From: Strigops habroptila
Lineage: Eukaryota > Chordata > Aves > Psittaciformes > Psittacidae
Direction of reading: 5' to 3'
NCBI RefSeq assembly: GCF_004027225.2
Contig: NC_044290.2
Location: 6,340,906-6,404,905 of the forward strand
Length of the DNA: 64,000 nt
Both the position numbers and the translations under genes were made by a program. How positions within the stretch are numbered: the first letter of the stretch is position 1; the number at the start of each line of letters is the position of its first letter. Shown here one piece after another: positions 36,296 through 46,624 of the stretch. The notes beneath the pieces are model-generated. The model ran no database searches. It worked only from the letters and a program-made list of their open reading frames with translations, and was not told the origin of the DNA.

Positions 36296-36313
36296 ATGGC
36301 CGCACCCCTCTAG
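36296..36313 (+). other. Upstream ORF 3 of CACNA1G, 5 aa, strong start context
   Basis: CCCGCCATGG gives a near-optimal start (G at -3, G at +4) for MAAPL and then TAG. The stop is 58 nt before the main ATG, short for full re-initiation. Confidence 0.45.
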
Positions 36314-36371
36314 GCGCCCCACCGGCTCGCCCCGCGTCGTCCCGGCTCCCTCCGGGGCCGCCGGCCGGAGG

Positions 36372-36613
36372 ATGGACGAGGATGGACCGCGAGCGGCCGA
36401 GGAAGAGCCGGAGCCGGGCAAAGCCAAGACTTTCATCCGCCTTAATGACCTGTCCGGGGCCGGGGGCTGCCCGGGGCCGGGGGACAGGGAAGCGGGCAGC
36501 GGCGACTCGGAGGCGGAGGCGCTGCCCTACCCGGCGCTGGCCCCCGTCGTCTTCTTCTACCTGAGCCAGGAGAGCCGGCCGCGGAGCTGGTGCCTCCGGC
36601 TGGTCTGTAACCC
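36372..36613 (+). CDS. CACNA1G: CACNA1G (Cav3.1 T-type Ca2+ channel alpha-1G), first coding exon, partial
   Basis: Encodes residues 1-80 and two bases of codon 81 of the T-type channel pore subunit, a low-voltage-activated plasma-membrane calcium channel of neurons and pacemaker cells. The cytoplasmic N-terminus is highly recognisable: acidic start, then [30 protein letters not shown] and [18 protein letters not shown], matching human Cav3.1 as I recall it (human CLRTVCNPWFERIS). The first transmembrane segment, IS1, would start in exon 2. The ATG has A at -3 and G at +4. The exon ends AACCC|GTATCCTTT, phase 2, where the Cav3 family expects CNP-WFE. Reading on past this point gives YPLQVLGGE, which departs from the family. 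Channel identity is certain; CACNA1G rather than CACNA1H or CACNA1I rests on the N-terminal wording and on SPATA20-EPN3 synteny. Confidence 0.95.
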
Positions 36614-36622
36614 GTATCCTTT
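36614..36622 (+). promoter_or_regulatory. U12-type 5' splice site GTATCCTTT
   Basis: The nine bases after the exon match the minor-spliceosome donor consensus RTATCCTTT at every position, and the CC exonic end fits the phase the protein family requires. U12-type introns are known to be enriched in voltage-gated channel genes. The U12 branch site and acceptor lie outside the window. Confidence 0.85.
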
Positions 36623-37869
36623 GCAGGTGCTCGGCGGCGAGGTAAGCCCCGCTGGGCCCCCCCCAGCCCCGGAGCGGCGGGCAGGGCGGGGGGCGCCTCC
36701 CGGCTGGAGCCCGCCGGGTGTTGGGGAAGGACCCGGGTGTGGGGGGCACCCATGACCCTCCGTCCCCGGGGTGGGTTGGGGGGGTGCTCGTCCGGGAAGT
36801 TTTCCGGGGTGTTGCAGGGCGCGGGGTTCCCCTGTCCCGGCCGCCCCGCCGCGATGCCCCCCGGCTCCCACGGGCTCCACCGCGCCGCTCCACGGGGAGT
36901 CGAGGGGGAGCCCCAGGCGGCCCTTCCTCCTCCGGTGTCCCCGCTCCCCGCGGCACACCGAGGGACCTCAACCCCATCTCCCCGCCTTTCAGAACCGTTC
37001 TTCCTCCCTGACCGTGTTTCTCGCCCATTTTAGGCTACCCGGTCTCATCCCCGAGGGTTTTAAGCGGGGTGCAGTGTGGGGGGAGGCAGTAGTGTTGGGG
37101 GGGTTGGTGTGCTGCCCGGCTTCAGGGTCCCTAAGTAATTCACGGCGTGTGAGGCCGGCTTAAGGGCTCACTCTCTGCAGTCCCTTGGGGCATGCTACTT
37201 GCTTGGAGGGGTCGGGCAGGATGGGGAGCATGGTGCCCAGGCCATGCATTGACCAAGGGTCTGCCAAGTCCTGGGGTGAGCTGTGACCCTGCAAAGACGC
37301 CTGGTCTGCTTCCAAACTCCCTGTGCTCCAGCACAGGCTCTGTGTCCAAGCTGCATTATTCAAGTTTAAGCTTTGAAAAGAAGGGAGGGGGAAAAAAAAT
37401 AGAAAAGACAATAGAAAAATTGCTTCTTGCAATGGTCTTGGTGCCTTTAAAGCCTCGTTGGAGTTGAGTTGCAACCAGCACACGGTTTGTAGCATCGCAA
37501 GTGTTTTACCATCCTCAAACTCCAGTTCCATTTATTATTTGCAGGAACAAAAAGCCAAAATGAAATAAAGCAAAGCAAAGCGATGTGGCTTCCAGCAGGG
37601 GCTGGTGCGGGAGAGGCAGCCCCTGCCCGGCCCAACGGGAAGTTCCCGGGTCTGTGCCGCTCTGCCTGTGCGAAGGCAGGCGAGTACAGATGGGCAGCAA
37701 ACCCACATCTGGAGTGGGAGAGGCTGTGCGGTGGCGGGGAGGACATGTTACATGGTATAGCGGGCCAGAATATCCTGTGCTAGTCCTCCTCCGCTCCTGG
37801 TGTGTGGGAACTGTTAGGAATTACATCTCGGCTGAGGTCGGTGTGCCTGGGAAGAGCGGTGAGGGTCTG

Positions 37870-38290
37870 CCGGAGTTGTGAATATTGTTTTACTTGAGCT
37901 TCAGCAATAATTTAGCTGATAAACAGGCTGTCTCCTTTCCTAAAATGTCCCCCAGGAGGGGGAAAACCAAGATTTCTCTTCCCCACCATGAATACTTCCA
38001 TGTTCCCCCCAAATCTCTTTCACACCAGTTCAAAGCTGTGTCTATTTAAGCATCTTGGGAAATCTTGCAACTTTGTGAAGCCTTCTGTTTTGGGGAGAAA
38101 TATTAATGACAGGCTGCAAGTCAATGTGTTCTTATTGCCTACTATGACTAACAATATTTATGATTGCTCATTTAAATATGTTATCAAGCCTCTTCCCTCC
38201 CCACCCCTCCATTATTCCTAATGATGTTGTTTTGAAGCAGGTGTTATCACCTGCACAGTTTTAATTGCTTTCAGCATAATGCCCCACCCC
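37870..38290. other. AT-rich island in CACNA1G intron 1
   Basis: Starts about 0.8 kb after the CpG island ends and contrasts sharply with it. It is rich in TTAATGA, AATATTTATGA and ATTTAAAT-type cores and has no transposon signature or coding signal. Its position early in intron 1 suits a regulatory element; conservation is unknown. Confidence 0.3.
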
Positions 38291-41200
38291 AATAATGGCT
38301 TAAAATGTGTTTTCCCCTCTGGGGCTGCAAATACAAGCAGATTAACTTTTCTTCTTGGAAAATTAAGGGTATTGCGGGTACCTGCAAGCACCGCCGCAAG
38401 CAGAGGATGAGCATTAGGTGCAGCCCTGCAAGCTGAGATTTTCCTTGTCACTAATTTTCCACTCCTTACCAACAAAGAAAGGTGCTTGCTGTAAGCCCAG
38501 GGCCATGGGGGATGATGCTGTGGGTCTCCCAGTCGTGTGTCTGCATGCAGCTGCTTGTTTTCAGGGTCACTGACCTAGAATTGGGGGAGTGTATGTAAAA
38601 ACAACACCAAATAAAAGTCAATTCAGCCTAGAGATGAGAGGCAGGCGGCGGCCGGCTTGGTACGCACATTGTGTCCCATCACTCGCTGGGATGTTCAGCA
38701 GGGCTCTCCACAGCCCAAGTGTGAGCTGAGCCCATTGCTTATTCATATTTATTACTTTTATTTAGTGTGGTGGGACTGTAAAGTGGCCTTTTTCAGGCTG
38801 TAATCTTCCAGGGATCGTGCCCTGGTGCTAAAACAGCATAATCACATTGCTGGCAAGTCTTTGTTGCCACCAGCTGCCCTGGAGAGCAGTGACAGCGCTT
38901 GGGCTCACATGGCTGGTGAATCCTGCACCAATCCCAGGGGATTTGGGGCTTTTGCTGGCTTCTGCCTCTCTCCTGGGTGGTTTTTATCTTTCCACCAGTG
39001 AGACTGGCTGCCCCTGAGGAAATGGGATAGGAGGGCTCTCATTTGAGCTGTGCTGTGGAGACGCACAGCGTTGCTGGCTTGGCAAGGCAGGTTTGCGGTG
39101 CTCTAATCTAGTTGATAAACTTTGTTGTTAATGGGGTGTCGGGAGGAGGTGCTGGAGCTGCTCCTTCATCCACAGCTCCTTCACCTGTCCCAGGAAGGGC
39201 AATTCATGTCCCTTGGGTGCAGCTGGAGCTCCTGGGGCACTGATCTCCATCCATGTCCAGGCACATTGTGTGACCATGGTAGCCGAAGCCAGGGTGTGGG
39301 GTTAGGGGCAGGGTGATGGTTGATGTGCTAAGTGCCCAAAAAAGATGCTGCTGAGGTGATTTGTTGGGCTTTTGTACTGTGCCTCCATTCAGAGCATCCT
39401 CTGCTCGGGCCAGGGAGGTTTCTCCCTTGCTGTCAGGCACAGAGATGGGGGGACCTGTGCTGCTCTCCTGCTCCTTATCTCCCTTAGGGCTGGAAAGAGG
39501 TCATGAAGTTTATCCTGATGGAGGTCTTTGAGTGAAAACCATTCTGGGCACTGTGAGGACCCAGTAGGGATAAGCCTGGTTTCCCACCCACATTTCCCAA
39601 AGGCTCTGGGATGAAAGGCTTTACCCTGGGCAAGGACAGCCTGGGTCAAAAGAGAAGGAGCAGGGACATGGGTGGGACGTGTTTAATGGTCACAGCACGG
39701 GACCCATGGGCTGGGAAGGGCTGCGGTGACAGGCAGGGTGTCATGGTGTGCGTGCTGGCGAGGCACTGAGAGGAGAAGAAGGCATCTCTGGGGGGAAAAA
39801 TGAGGTGGCAAGCTGGTTACTTGACTTTCACTTACAAAATAAAAGCACCGCGAAAGCTGGGAGGACGAAATGAAAGGCTGTAGCAGGGTCTGTGCCAAGC
39901 TGCTGCTCTGATCAGAGACAAGAAACGAGGCTATTTCTTGAGAGCTGAGGAGTGATTGAAGAGCGGGGATGGAGAAAGTGGGGAGGATGCTACTGCTTGG
40001 CGTTAAGAGCTCGGAACAGGAAAATAACAGTGTAACTGAAACGGCTTGTGATATCTATTGTAGTACTGAAATCTGCCTCTTCCCCCGCGCTGTGTCTGCC
40101 TGCAGAGCGCTGCTGCCTGGAGCAACGGGGGGGCTGCAGAGCGCTGATGAAAGGTGCTGTGCTGGGGAAGATACCCCCACATTCATTGAAATCCCTTTTT
40201 TTTTCCCTCCTGGTTCAGAGGGTGATGGGCAGTGAGTACCCTGGCTGGGGAGGGAGGTTTGGGCAGCAGTGGGAAGAGTGCTCCCATCTTGCCTGGCTGC
40301 TCTGCTACATGGTCCCCGGGATTTGGGTTTTGGAAATGGTTTAAGGAGAGGAATGAATCTCTATCTGGTCACGGCAACCAGCCCTTGCTTTGGTCTGCAT
40401 TAAAACCCAGAGGGGTCTCTAGCAGCCACCTTGCACGGCTCCAATCGCTTCCCATTAGGAAGAGGTGGATGATCAAAGACTCCATCCTCAGGAGCTGGTG
40501 AGTGCCTTCAGCTCTATCTAGAAGTCATGAAGCCGCTCCTTCAGGGCCTCAAGCCAAGGCATAGCTGAGGTGTGTGCCAGGCTGGCTCATGGAATGCTTG
40601 ACCTCAGTGCAACATGGAAGGCAGAGCCAAGGGGGCTGGTCAGCCTGAGCCCCCTGAGCTCACCCCGATCCAGCTCTCCTGGAGGGGCATGTCCTTATGT
40701 CCCATTGCACCGGAGCAAGGAGCCTGCATGGTGGGGACAAGGACTGACCCTGCTGAGCTGTGCTTGGCTCCCCAAGCCTGGTGGTTCTTCCCAAAGTGCT
40801 TCCTCCCATGGGGATGCCTGATGTGTGGGCAGTGGGTGAGCAGAACCCTGTCACCTTGGTGGGTGCTGGGGGTCCTCACCCCTTCTGGGCTGTGGGGAGA
40901 GCTGGGAGCTGCATGTGCTGCTGTTTAAAGGGTTTAACTGTAGCACAGACTTAAAAAAGTATATTTTTCATTATCAGAAGGGTGTGTTTTGAGGGAAGAG
41001 TGCACACGGTGTCCTTTAAACTTTGGTACATTTGTTCCAACCTCACTTTTGAGTTTAACAAAGCAAAAAGCTGCAATGTGAGAGGTTGGACCTGAAATGG
41101 ATCTTTCTTTGATTTAAAAGCCCCACAGAGGAGTCAGAATCTGTTTGGTTCACCTGTGTCTGATCCATACCAGGGCTCCTGAACTTGTCTCTCTCCTGTG

Positions 41201-43290
41201 ATCCGGTTCACTGGCCACTGCCTCCAGGACAGATGGAAATGTTCTCTGTGTTCTTCTTCCCTGGCTCCTGGAGGGGAAAATGAGGAACATGACTTGCCTG
41301 GCTTATGCCAGACTGGAGGGGCTCCCTCAGCCCTTTGGTCTCCCTGCTTGGGATGGAGCATCCTGCTGCTCCCCGGGGCAGGTAATAGCACATCCCTGCA
41401 CTCACACCAGCTCCCATGCGAGCATCTTGGAGACAAACAGGACCCACCACCTTGTAGCAAGGGCTGTACGAGGGTGCAGTGGCTATTTCCATCCTCACAG
41501 AGGACAAATAACTGCAAAACCTCTTCCCTGCAGTTCAGGAGCTCAGTGGGAACAGCGGGTGCTATTCATCTTCAGAGCTGGGTACAGCAGCCAGCATCTC
41601 TCTTGTTGCTGCCTCCCCAGCAAGCCAGGAGCCACTTGATCCTCATCTAGGTAACACACCACATGTCACCAGGGATCTCTGGATCCATCCATTGCCTGGC
41701 CGTGCCGGCAACCAGGCACTTCCTTTGCTCCCCGAGTGTGTGTGTGTGTTTTTTAAGGAGATTCTTCTGCGAATTCCCTCTTCCAGGCTGTTGTGTCACA
41801 TCTGGAAGTTTGTGTAGGAGTTTATCCAAGTGCTTGGAGTACAGCGCAGCTTTTTCTCATTTAAAAATCATAGGCTGGCATTTTGAAGCGGGCTGAAGGG
41901 TGGGGGGGGAAGCAAAGAGGGGGGGGAGAGGGGATCTGTCTGCCAAAAAGGAGACTGGAGCAGAGGAATCGTAATGACTTCCAGAAGTTTTCTTTCTTTT
42001 CTTCCTTTCTTGCTTTCCCTCCCTCTCTCCCGGCACGCAGACAAAAGGCTCGGCCTCATGCAGTTCATGGTTATGTCATCCCGGCGCGGGGAGCCCCGGC
42101 CGGGAGGGGTGGCCCCGTCCTGCCTGGGGACCCTGCTCTGCTCGGGGACAGCTCTGCCTCGGCTCCTTGTAGGAAATCCGGAACAAGGGCTCCCATCTGG
42201 GGCTGTCTCCAGGGATCAGCTTCTCATGTGGAGCCTGGGAGGGGATTGCAGTCTCTTTGCAGCCCCTCATGCCCGGGACTGGGGAGGGGGGTAATGTAGG
42301 ATGGGGCTGGACCACCCCAGCCGCTGCTCATCCATGGGCCTGATGTGTGTCCCAGCCTATCTATGCAGACTCGCTGCTCTCAACCCGACCATCTTTTGTG
42401 CTCTCTTCCCCCATTCAGTAGCACTGGGTGTTTTGAGCTGGTCTGGAAATGCCCGGGATTTTATGATGCATAGAAAATTTTCTGCTTTCTTCTCCCCCTG
42501 TATCCCCTGCAGATATTTTGGCGTCGTGCTGAAAAAAGCTTCTTTCCCATTTTTACTTTAAACTCTGTTTCACTCTCTTTTTTTTCCGTGCAGAAAAGAC
42601 CAAGTGTTTGATTGCCCCAAGTTCCCTGCCTAGGTCTCGGCTCTCCTTTTTCTACTGTTTTACTGGAAGCTGGGAGCAAAACCTTTGGCCAAAATGAACC
42701 TCCCCGATGGCTGTTTCATTTGGATCATGAAATCATTTTCCCTTGGAAGAGGAGCCCCAAGGAGCCTTTTGCCCCCGGTGGCTTTGCTGGCTGCTGCAGA
42801 TGGGCAGCGGGGCCGTCCATGGGGAACCGGGGATGGAGCATCCGGAGTCAGGTTGGGAGGGCTTTGAAGCTTCGCTGTGGTTTGGAGGGGGTTGGATTTC
42901 CTAGTTAATTAGGAGCCGAAGTGTTTCTGGGTTTGTTACGAGGCCAGATCGTGGTTTTCCCTTCCCCGGCGCCTTGGCTCTCTGCTGAGCGACCTAGATG
43001 TGAAATACTCTCTTTGGTTGGTGATGCATGCGGAGGCTTCCCCCAACCTGGGTTTGTTTGGCTTTGGCTTTCACCAGCCTTGGCCTCTCACCCAGGAATC
43101 TGGGCTGGCGTGAAGAAATAGCAAGGAAAAGAGAGGAAATTCTCATGGTTTTATATAACAGAGTGAGTAACGACTGATCGTGCTTTGGGATGCTCTCACA
43201 TCTGCTTCCTACCAAAGCCCCAGCAAAAGATACTTCAAGCAGATGGAAAAAAAGCACATTTTTCAGCCTGAATATTTGCTGAGAGGAACT

Positions 43291-43343
43291 TTGAGGCTGG
43301 AATTAGATGATCTTAAGCTCCTTTCCAACCTGAATTATTCTAT
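43291..43343 (+). mobile_element. CR1 LINE 3' tail, about 50 bp
   Basis: The sequence around TTAGATGATCTTAAG and CCTTTCCAACCTGAATTATT matches the CR1 3' end (a GATGATCTT..AAGGTCCCTTCCAACC-type tail) with several substitutions. Only the last tens of bases remain, a very 5'-truncated insertion on the + strand. Confidence 0.75.
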
Positions 43344-46300
43344 CTCCCTGATGGCTGCCATGGTGCTGGTTACTGCCTGACGGGAAGCAGGCTCTTGGGG
43401 TGCCAGGACCAGCATGGTGTGTCCAAGGTGCAGCACGGCTGGGCAGGTCCCACGTGAGCTCCCAGCCAGGGACACGCTCACATGTACGTGGGACAGGGAC
43501 GTGCCCGTGACTCAACCCTCAGAAGTTCACCGGTTAGTCACAAGTGAATGGAAATTGTCTATTGGTTTGGCTCCTGTGCCTGAAACGTCGTTCTGGTTGG
43601 GATTTTTAACATGTTTCCTAGGTGGGACTGGCGGCTTTTTGGTGGTTTGTGGGGTTTTTTTCTCTTTAATTTTTTAATTCTTTTTGTCACTTGTATCCTC
43701 CCATCTTTCTCTCTTCCCTCTACCGAGATGTGAAACCCAGGGGCTAGGGCAGGAGGGGGCTGAGAATGGGAACGAAATGCTAAAGCAGGTGATGGGCGAG
43801 AGTGGGAGCTTGGCACAGATGAGCTTATAAAGAAAAAGGGATTTATTTACTGTAATCCACAGGCTAGCCCCACACTTACAGGGTTTCTGGTGCAAAGCAT
43901 CCTTATATTTATCTCTAATTTGGGTCTTTTCCAAGAGATTTCCCCCACTGCATCCACTGAACCAGCCTCGGGATGCTCCAGGGCTGAAGGCAAACCCACA
44001 GCCGGCGGTGATGGAGCTGGGCGAGGGGATGCGTGGGGATTCACCCACCTTGGCAGCCCAACTGCCCTGGGGAGCGGGGGTTTATGCCTTCAGGATTTCC
44101 TGTGATTCATAACTTAATCAGGTCAGGTTTAGCACTCGCTCCTCCTACTGCTTTACTGACCCAAGGCAGAGCCCTCCCCTGCCCAGATGGCGACCAGGAC
44201 TTGTTAATGATTTGTTAATTCAATTAGCAAGTGCTCGTTTAACCCATGGTGAGGCTGCAGCTCCCTTCTGCAGGGCAGGGCTCGCCCCCATGCCTGCGGC
44301 TCCCTCTGCCAAAACATTTATTTGGTGTTAAGCTGCCAGCCACGCTATGCAAATATAGATGTTAATCATGAATAAGGTTCATTTTTAGCTCTGGGTTGAG
44401 ACTAGACTTGGGAAGAACCCGGCTCCAAGGGGGTGGTGGGAGCACTGCCTTGGTGGGGTGCACAGCCCCCAGGGCTGGGTTGGCTGCATCCTATGGGAGG
44501 GGAGCAAATGTCTTGGCTCCTGCTCAGCCCCGGGGTCTGTAGGAATAAAATGTTCCTTCTGCTGTGGATTGAATGAGGCTTTCAAGTGCATTTGATGGGC
44601 TGCACTTTAAACCAGCCTCCTCCGCATCTGCGTTAGCTGCTAATAGCATGAAGCTCGGATCTGGGCTGGCGGTCCCCGTGCCTGTGTTAGATGAAGAGTA
44701 TCTCTGATTGTGAACCATCATGTCTAGATAGCCTGGCTGGAGTAATTGTACCTTAACGGTAGAAAATAGGAACCCCAGTGAGAATGATAAATAACAGGGC
44801 CCTGATGCTCCGTAGAATTAAAGTTTATTTGGGCAGATAGGGAGGAGAGGAATTAAATTAATATCTGACTTGTAACTGCTACCGTGTGTGGTTATTGACT
44901 TATCTTGCTTTGGAGGACCATAAATATGTCTCGGGGTATGCCCCTGAGACCATAATCTGCTCGGGGTCGCAGTGCAGATCTGTCTCTGATGCTCCTTCAG
45001 AGACTCAGTCTGACTTCTGGGGTCAAAAACCCAAATTCCTCTGACAAAGGATCCAGCCACGTGCGGATGGGAATGTGTTTGCGTTTTAGTGTGAGCATAT
45101 GGCATAAATCTTGAAGGCCTTTGCCTTGTATAAATCACTTTATTGTTTGTAATTGCCTGACCAGCTCGGTGCTGGAGGGCACAGAGCCTGATTTGACTTG
45201 GAGGAGAGGTGCAGGTGAAGCTCCTTGGTTCTGGAGTTGGGATGGATCGCAACTGGAGCCTCATATTCTTGTCTGGTCACTTTTTATCTTGTACCTGGGA
45301 TTTTTGTCCCCCTTAGGCAGCTGTTTGGGAATTGAGGATGACTTGCTGAGATAAACTGGGGGGTTGGGTGTGTGTCTCAATGTGCCTCTCAATAGCTCTG
45401 GACAAGGAGTTTGGGTATACATGAGCCTGGGGAGAGGAATGACATCTTCCCTTTTAGCCCTTAATGCCATTTGGGTGCTCTGGTCTGAATGACTCAGTGG
45501 ATGTACCCCTGCAATGCTGGCCATGGGGCTGGCATTGGGTGTCCCATGGCTCAAGGTGCCCTGTGCCTGGGCAGGTGGGCTTCTCAGTGTCCTGGACCTG
45601 TTGTACCCACATGTCTATGTGTGCACGTGGGGTCAGCAGCTTGGGAAGCTCATGGTTTGGTGACGGTGTGGGCCAGGCTGTCGTGGTCCCCTCCTGAGGC
45701 TGGATCCAGTGCTAGCACATCCCTGGGTGGCTGAGTCATGGCAGTCTGTCCTCCTTCTAGCTAAGGCACGTGTTTCTTTCCCACCTCTTGGGATCTGTTT
45801 CGTGTAGGGTGTAACTCGCTGCTTACGTGACTCCCCTTATGGCAGCGCGTGTTGACCCCATTCTTTGTCACAGCCCATGTTAGCAGGGAAGTCCCCAGGC
45901 CAGATGAACAGTGCTCCAAGTCCTCTCCATTGCCCCTTGCTCATTGCTCCAGGCCCTGGTGCATGCTTTCCCTGGGCTAGGCATTGCTATGGGAGGGTAT
46001 TTGTTAGGATGCTTCTATTGTACCCTGCCAGCCCATCCCTTAGGATGGAACATGTCCTGTCGCCTCCTGCAGTCCTTTCCCTGGGCTCTGCCTCTCCCCT
46101 CCAAACACCAACACACAGCTCCCATGGGAGCAATTCCCCTGCTGTGGGCAAATTGAAGCCTCTTCTTCTTCAGGAGCTGCTCCTGACAGCAGCACAGGGG
46201 AATCCTGTCCTTTACCAGGCTGGAAAACAGCAGAGGAGCCCAAGGCCAGTGCATGGTACCCGCAGCGAGGGTGGCGATGCTTCTTCCTTCGTAAATGGGC

Positions 46301-46606
46301 TCTGGATGTTCAAATCTCGCAGCTGGGTTTTGGGCTTGGCTTTCTGCTGGGTTTTGTTTTCTCTTTGCTCATAGCCCCATGAAACTGGGTTGTCTGCTGT
46401 GGGAGCACAAAGGATTGGGCAAGTGGTGGTCAAGCTGCAAATGTGGTAGTGAACTGGGGGACAAAAGGAGGCACCAAAAGCGCTTTGCTGTGCTTTCCTC
46501 TCCCAAATCCTCCCCTTTCATTTGCCAAACACCTTGATGTTGCCACCCCTATGTTTTTTTACTATTGCCTGGGTTTTGCATCGGGGGCAGGATGGAGGTT
46601 GGGGGG

Positions 46607-46624
46607 TGTGTGTGTGCGCGCGCG
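46607..46624. repeat. (TG)5(CG)4 alternating tract
   Basis: TGTGTGTGTGCGCGCGCG is a pure alternating pyrimidine-purine tract of 18 bases, a classic Z-DNA-forming sequence, inside CACNA1G intron 1. Confidence 0.8.

Larger units (their letters stand above)
34900..37100. promoter_or_regulatory. CpG island at the CACNA1G 5' end
   Basis: About 2.2 kb of very GC-rich, CpG-dense sequence around coding exon 1, dropping off sharply after about 37100. No TATA box is evident near the start codon. Two CCAAT boxes in opposite orientation lie at 35815-35819 (+) and 35853-35857 (-), and GC-box-like runs are frequent. A TATA-less CpG-island promoter is usual for CACNA1G-type genes. The transcription start is probably between about 35860 and 36000, but this is a guess. 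Long minus-strand open frames here (34872-35540, 36159-37028) are expected by-products of high GC. Confidence 0.75.

Noticed and set aside
36159-37028. 289-aa minus-strand open frame over CACNA1G exon 1
   Set aside because: Pro/Gly/Arg-rich composition, no domain, and it overlaps a known exon in a CpG island; such antisense frames arise from few AT-rich stops. An antisense RNA is possible but a protein is not supported.
42685-42867. Possible alternative first exon of CACNA1G in intron 1
   Set aside because: The short frame has no promoter features and no donor in a phase fitting exon 2 that I could defend.
44745-44775. CCTTAAC followed by AG, like a U12 branch site and acceptor for CACNA1G exon 2
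   Set aside because: The sequence after the AG does not encode the required WFE... continuation; chance match.
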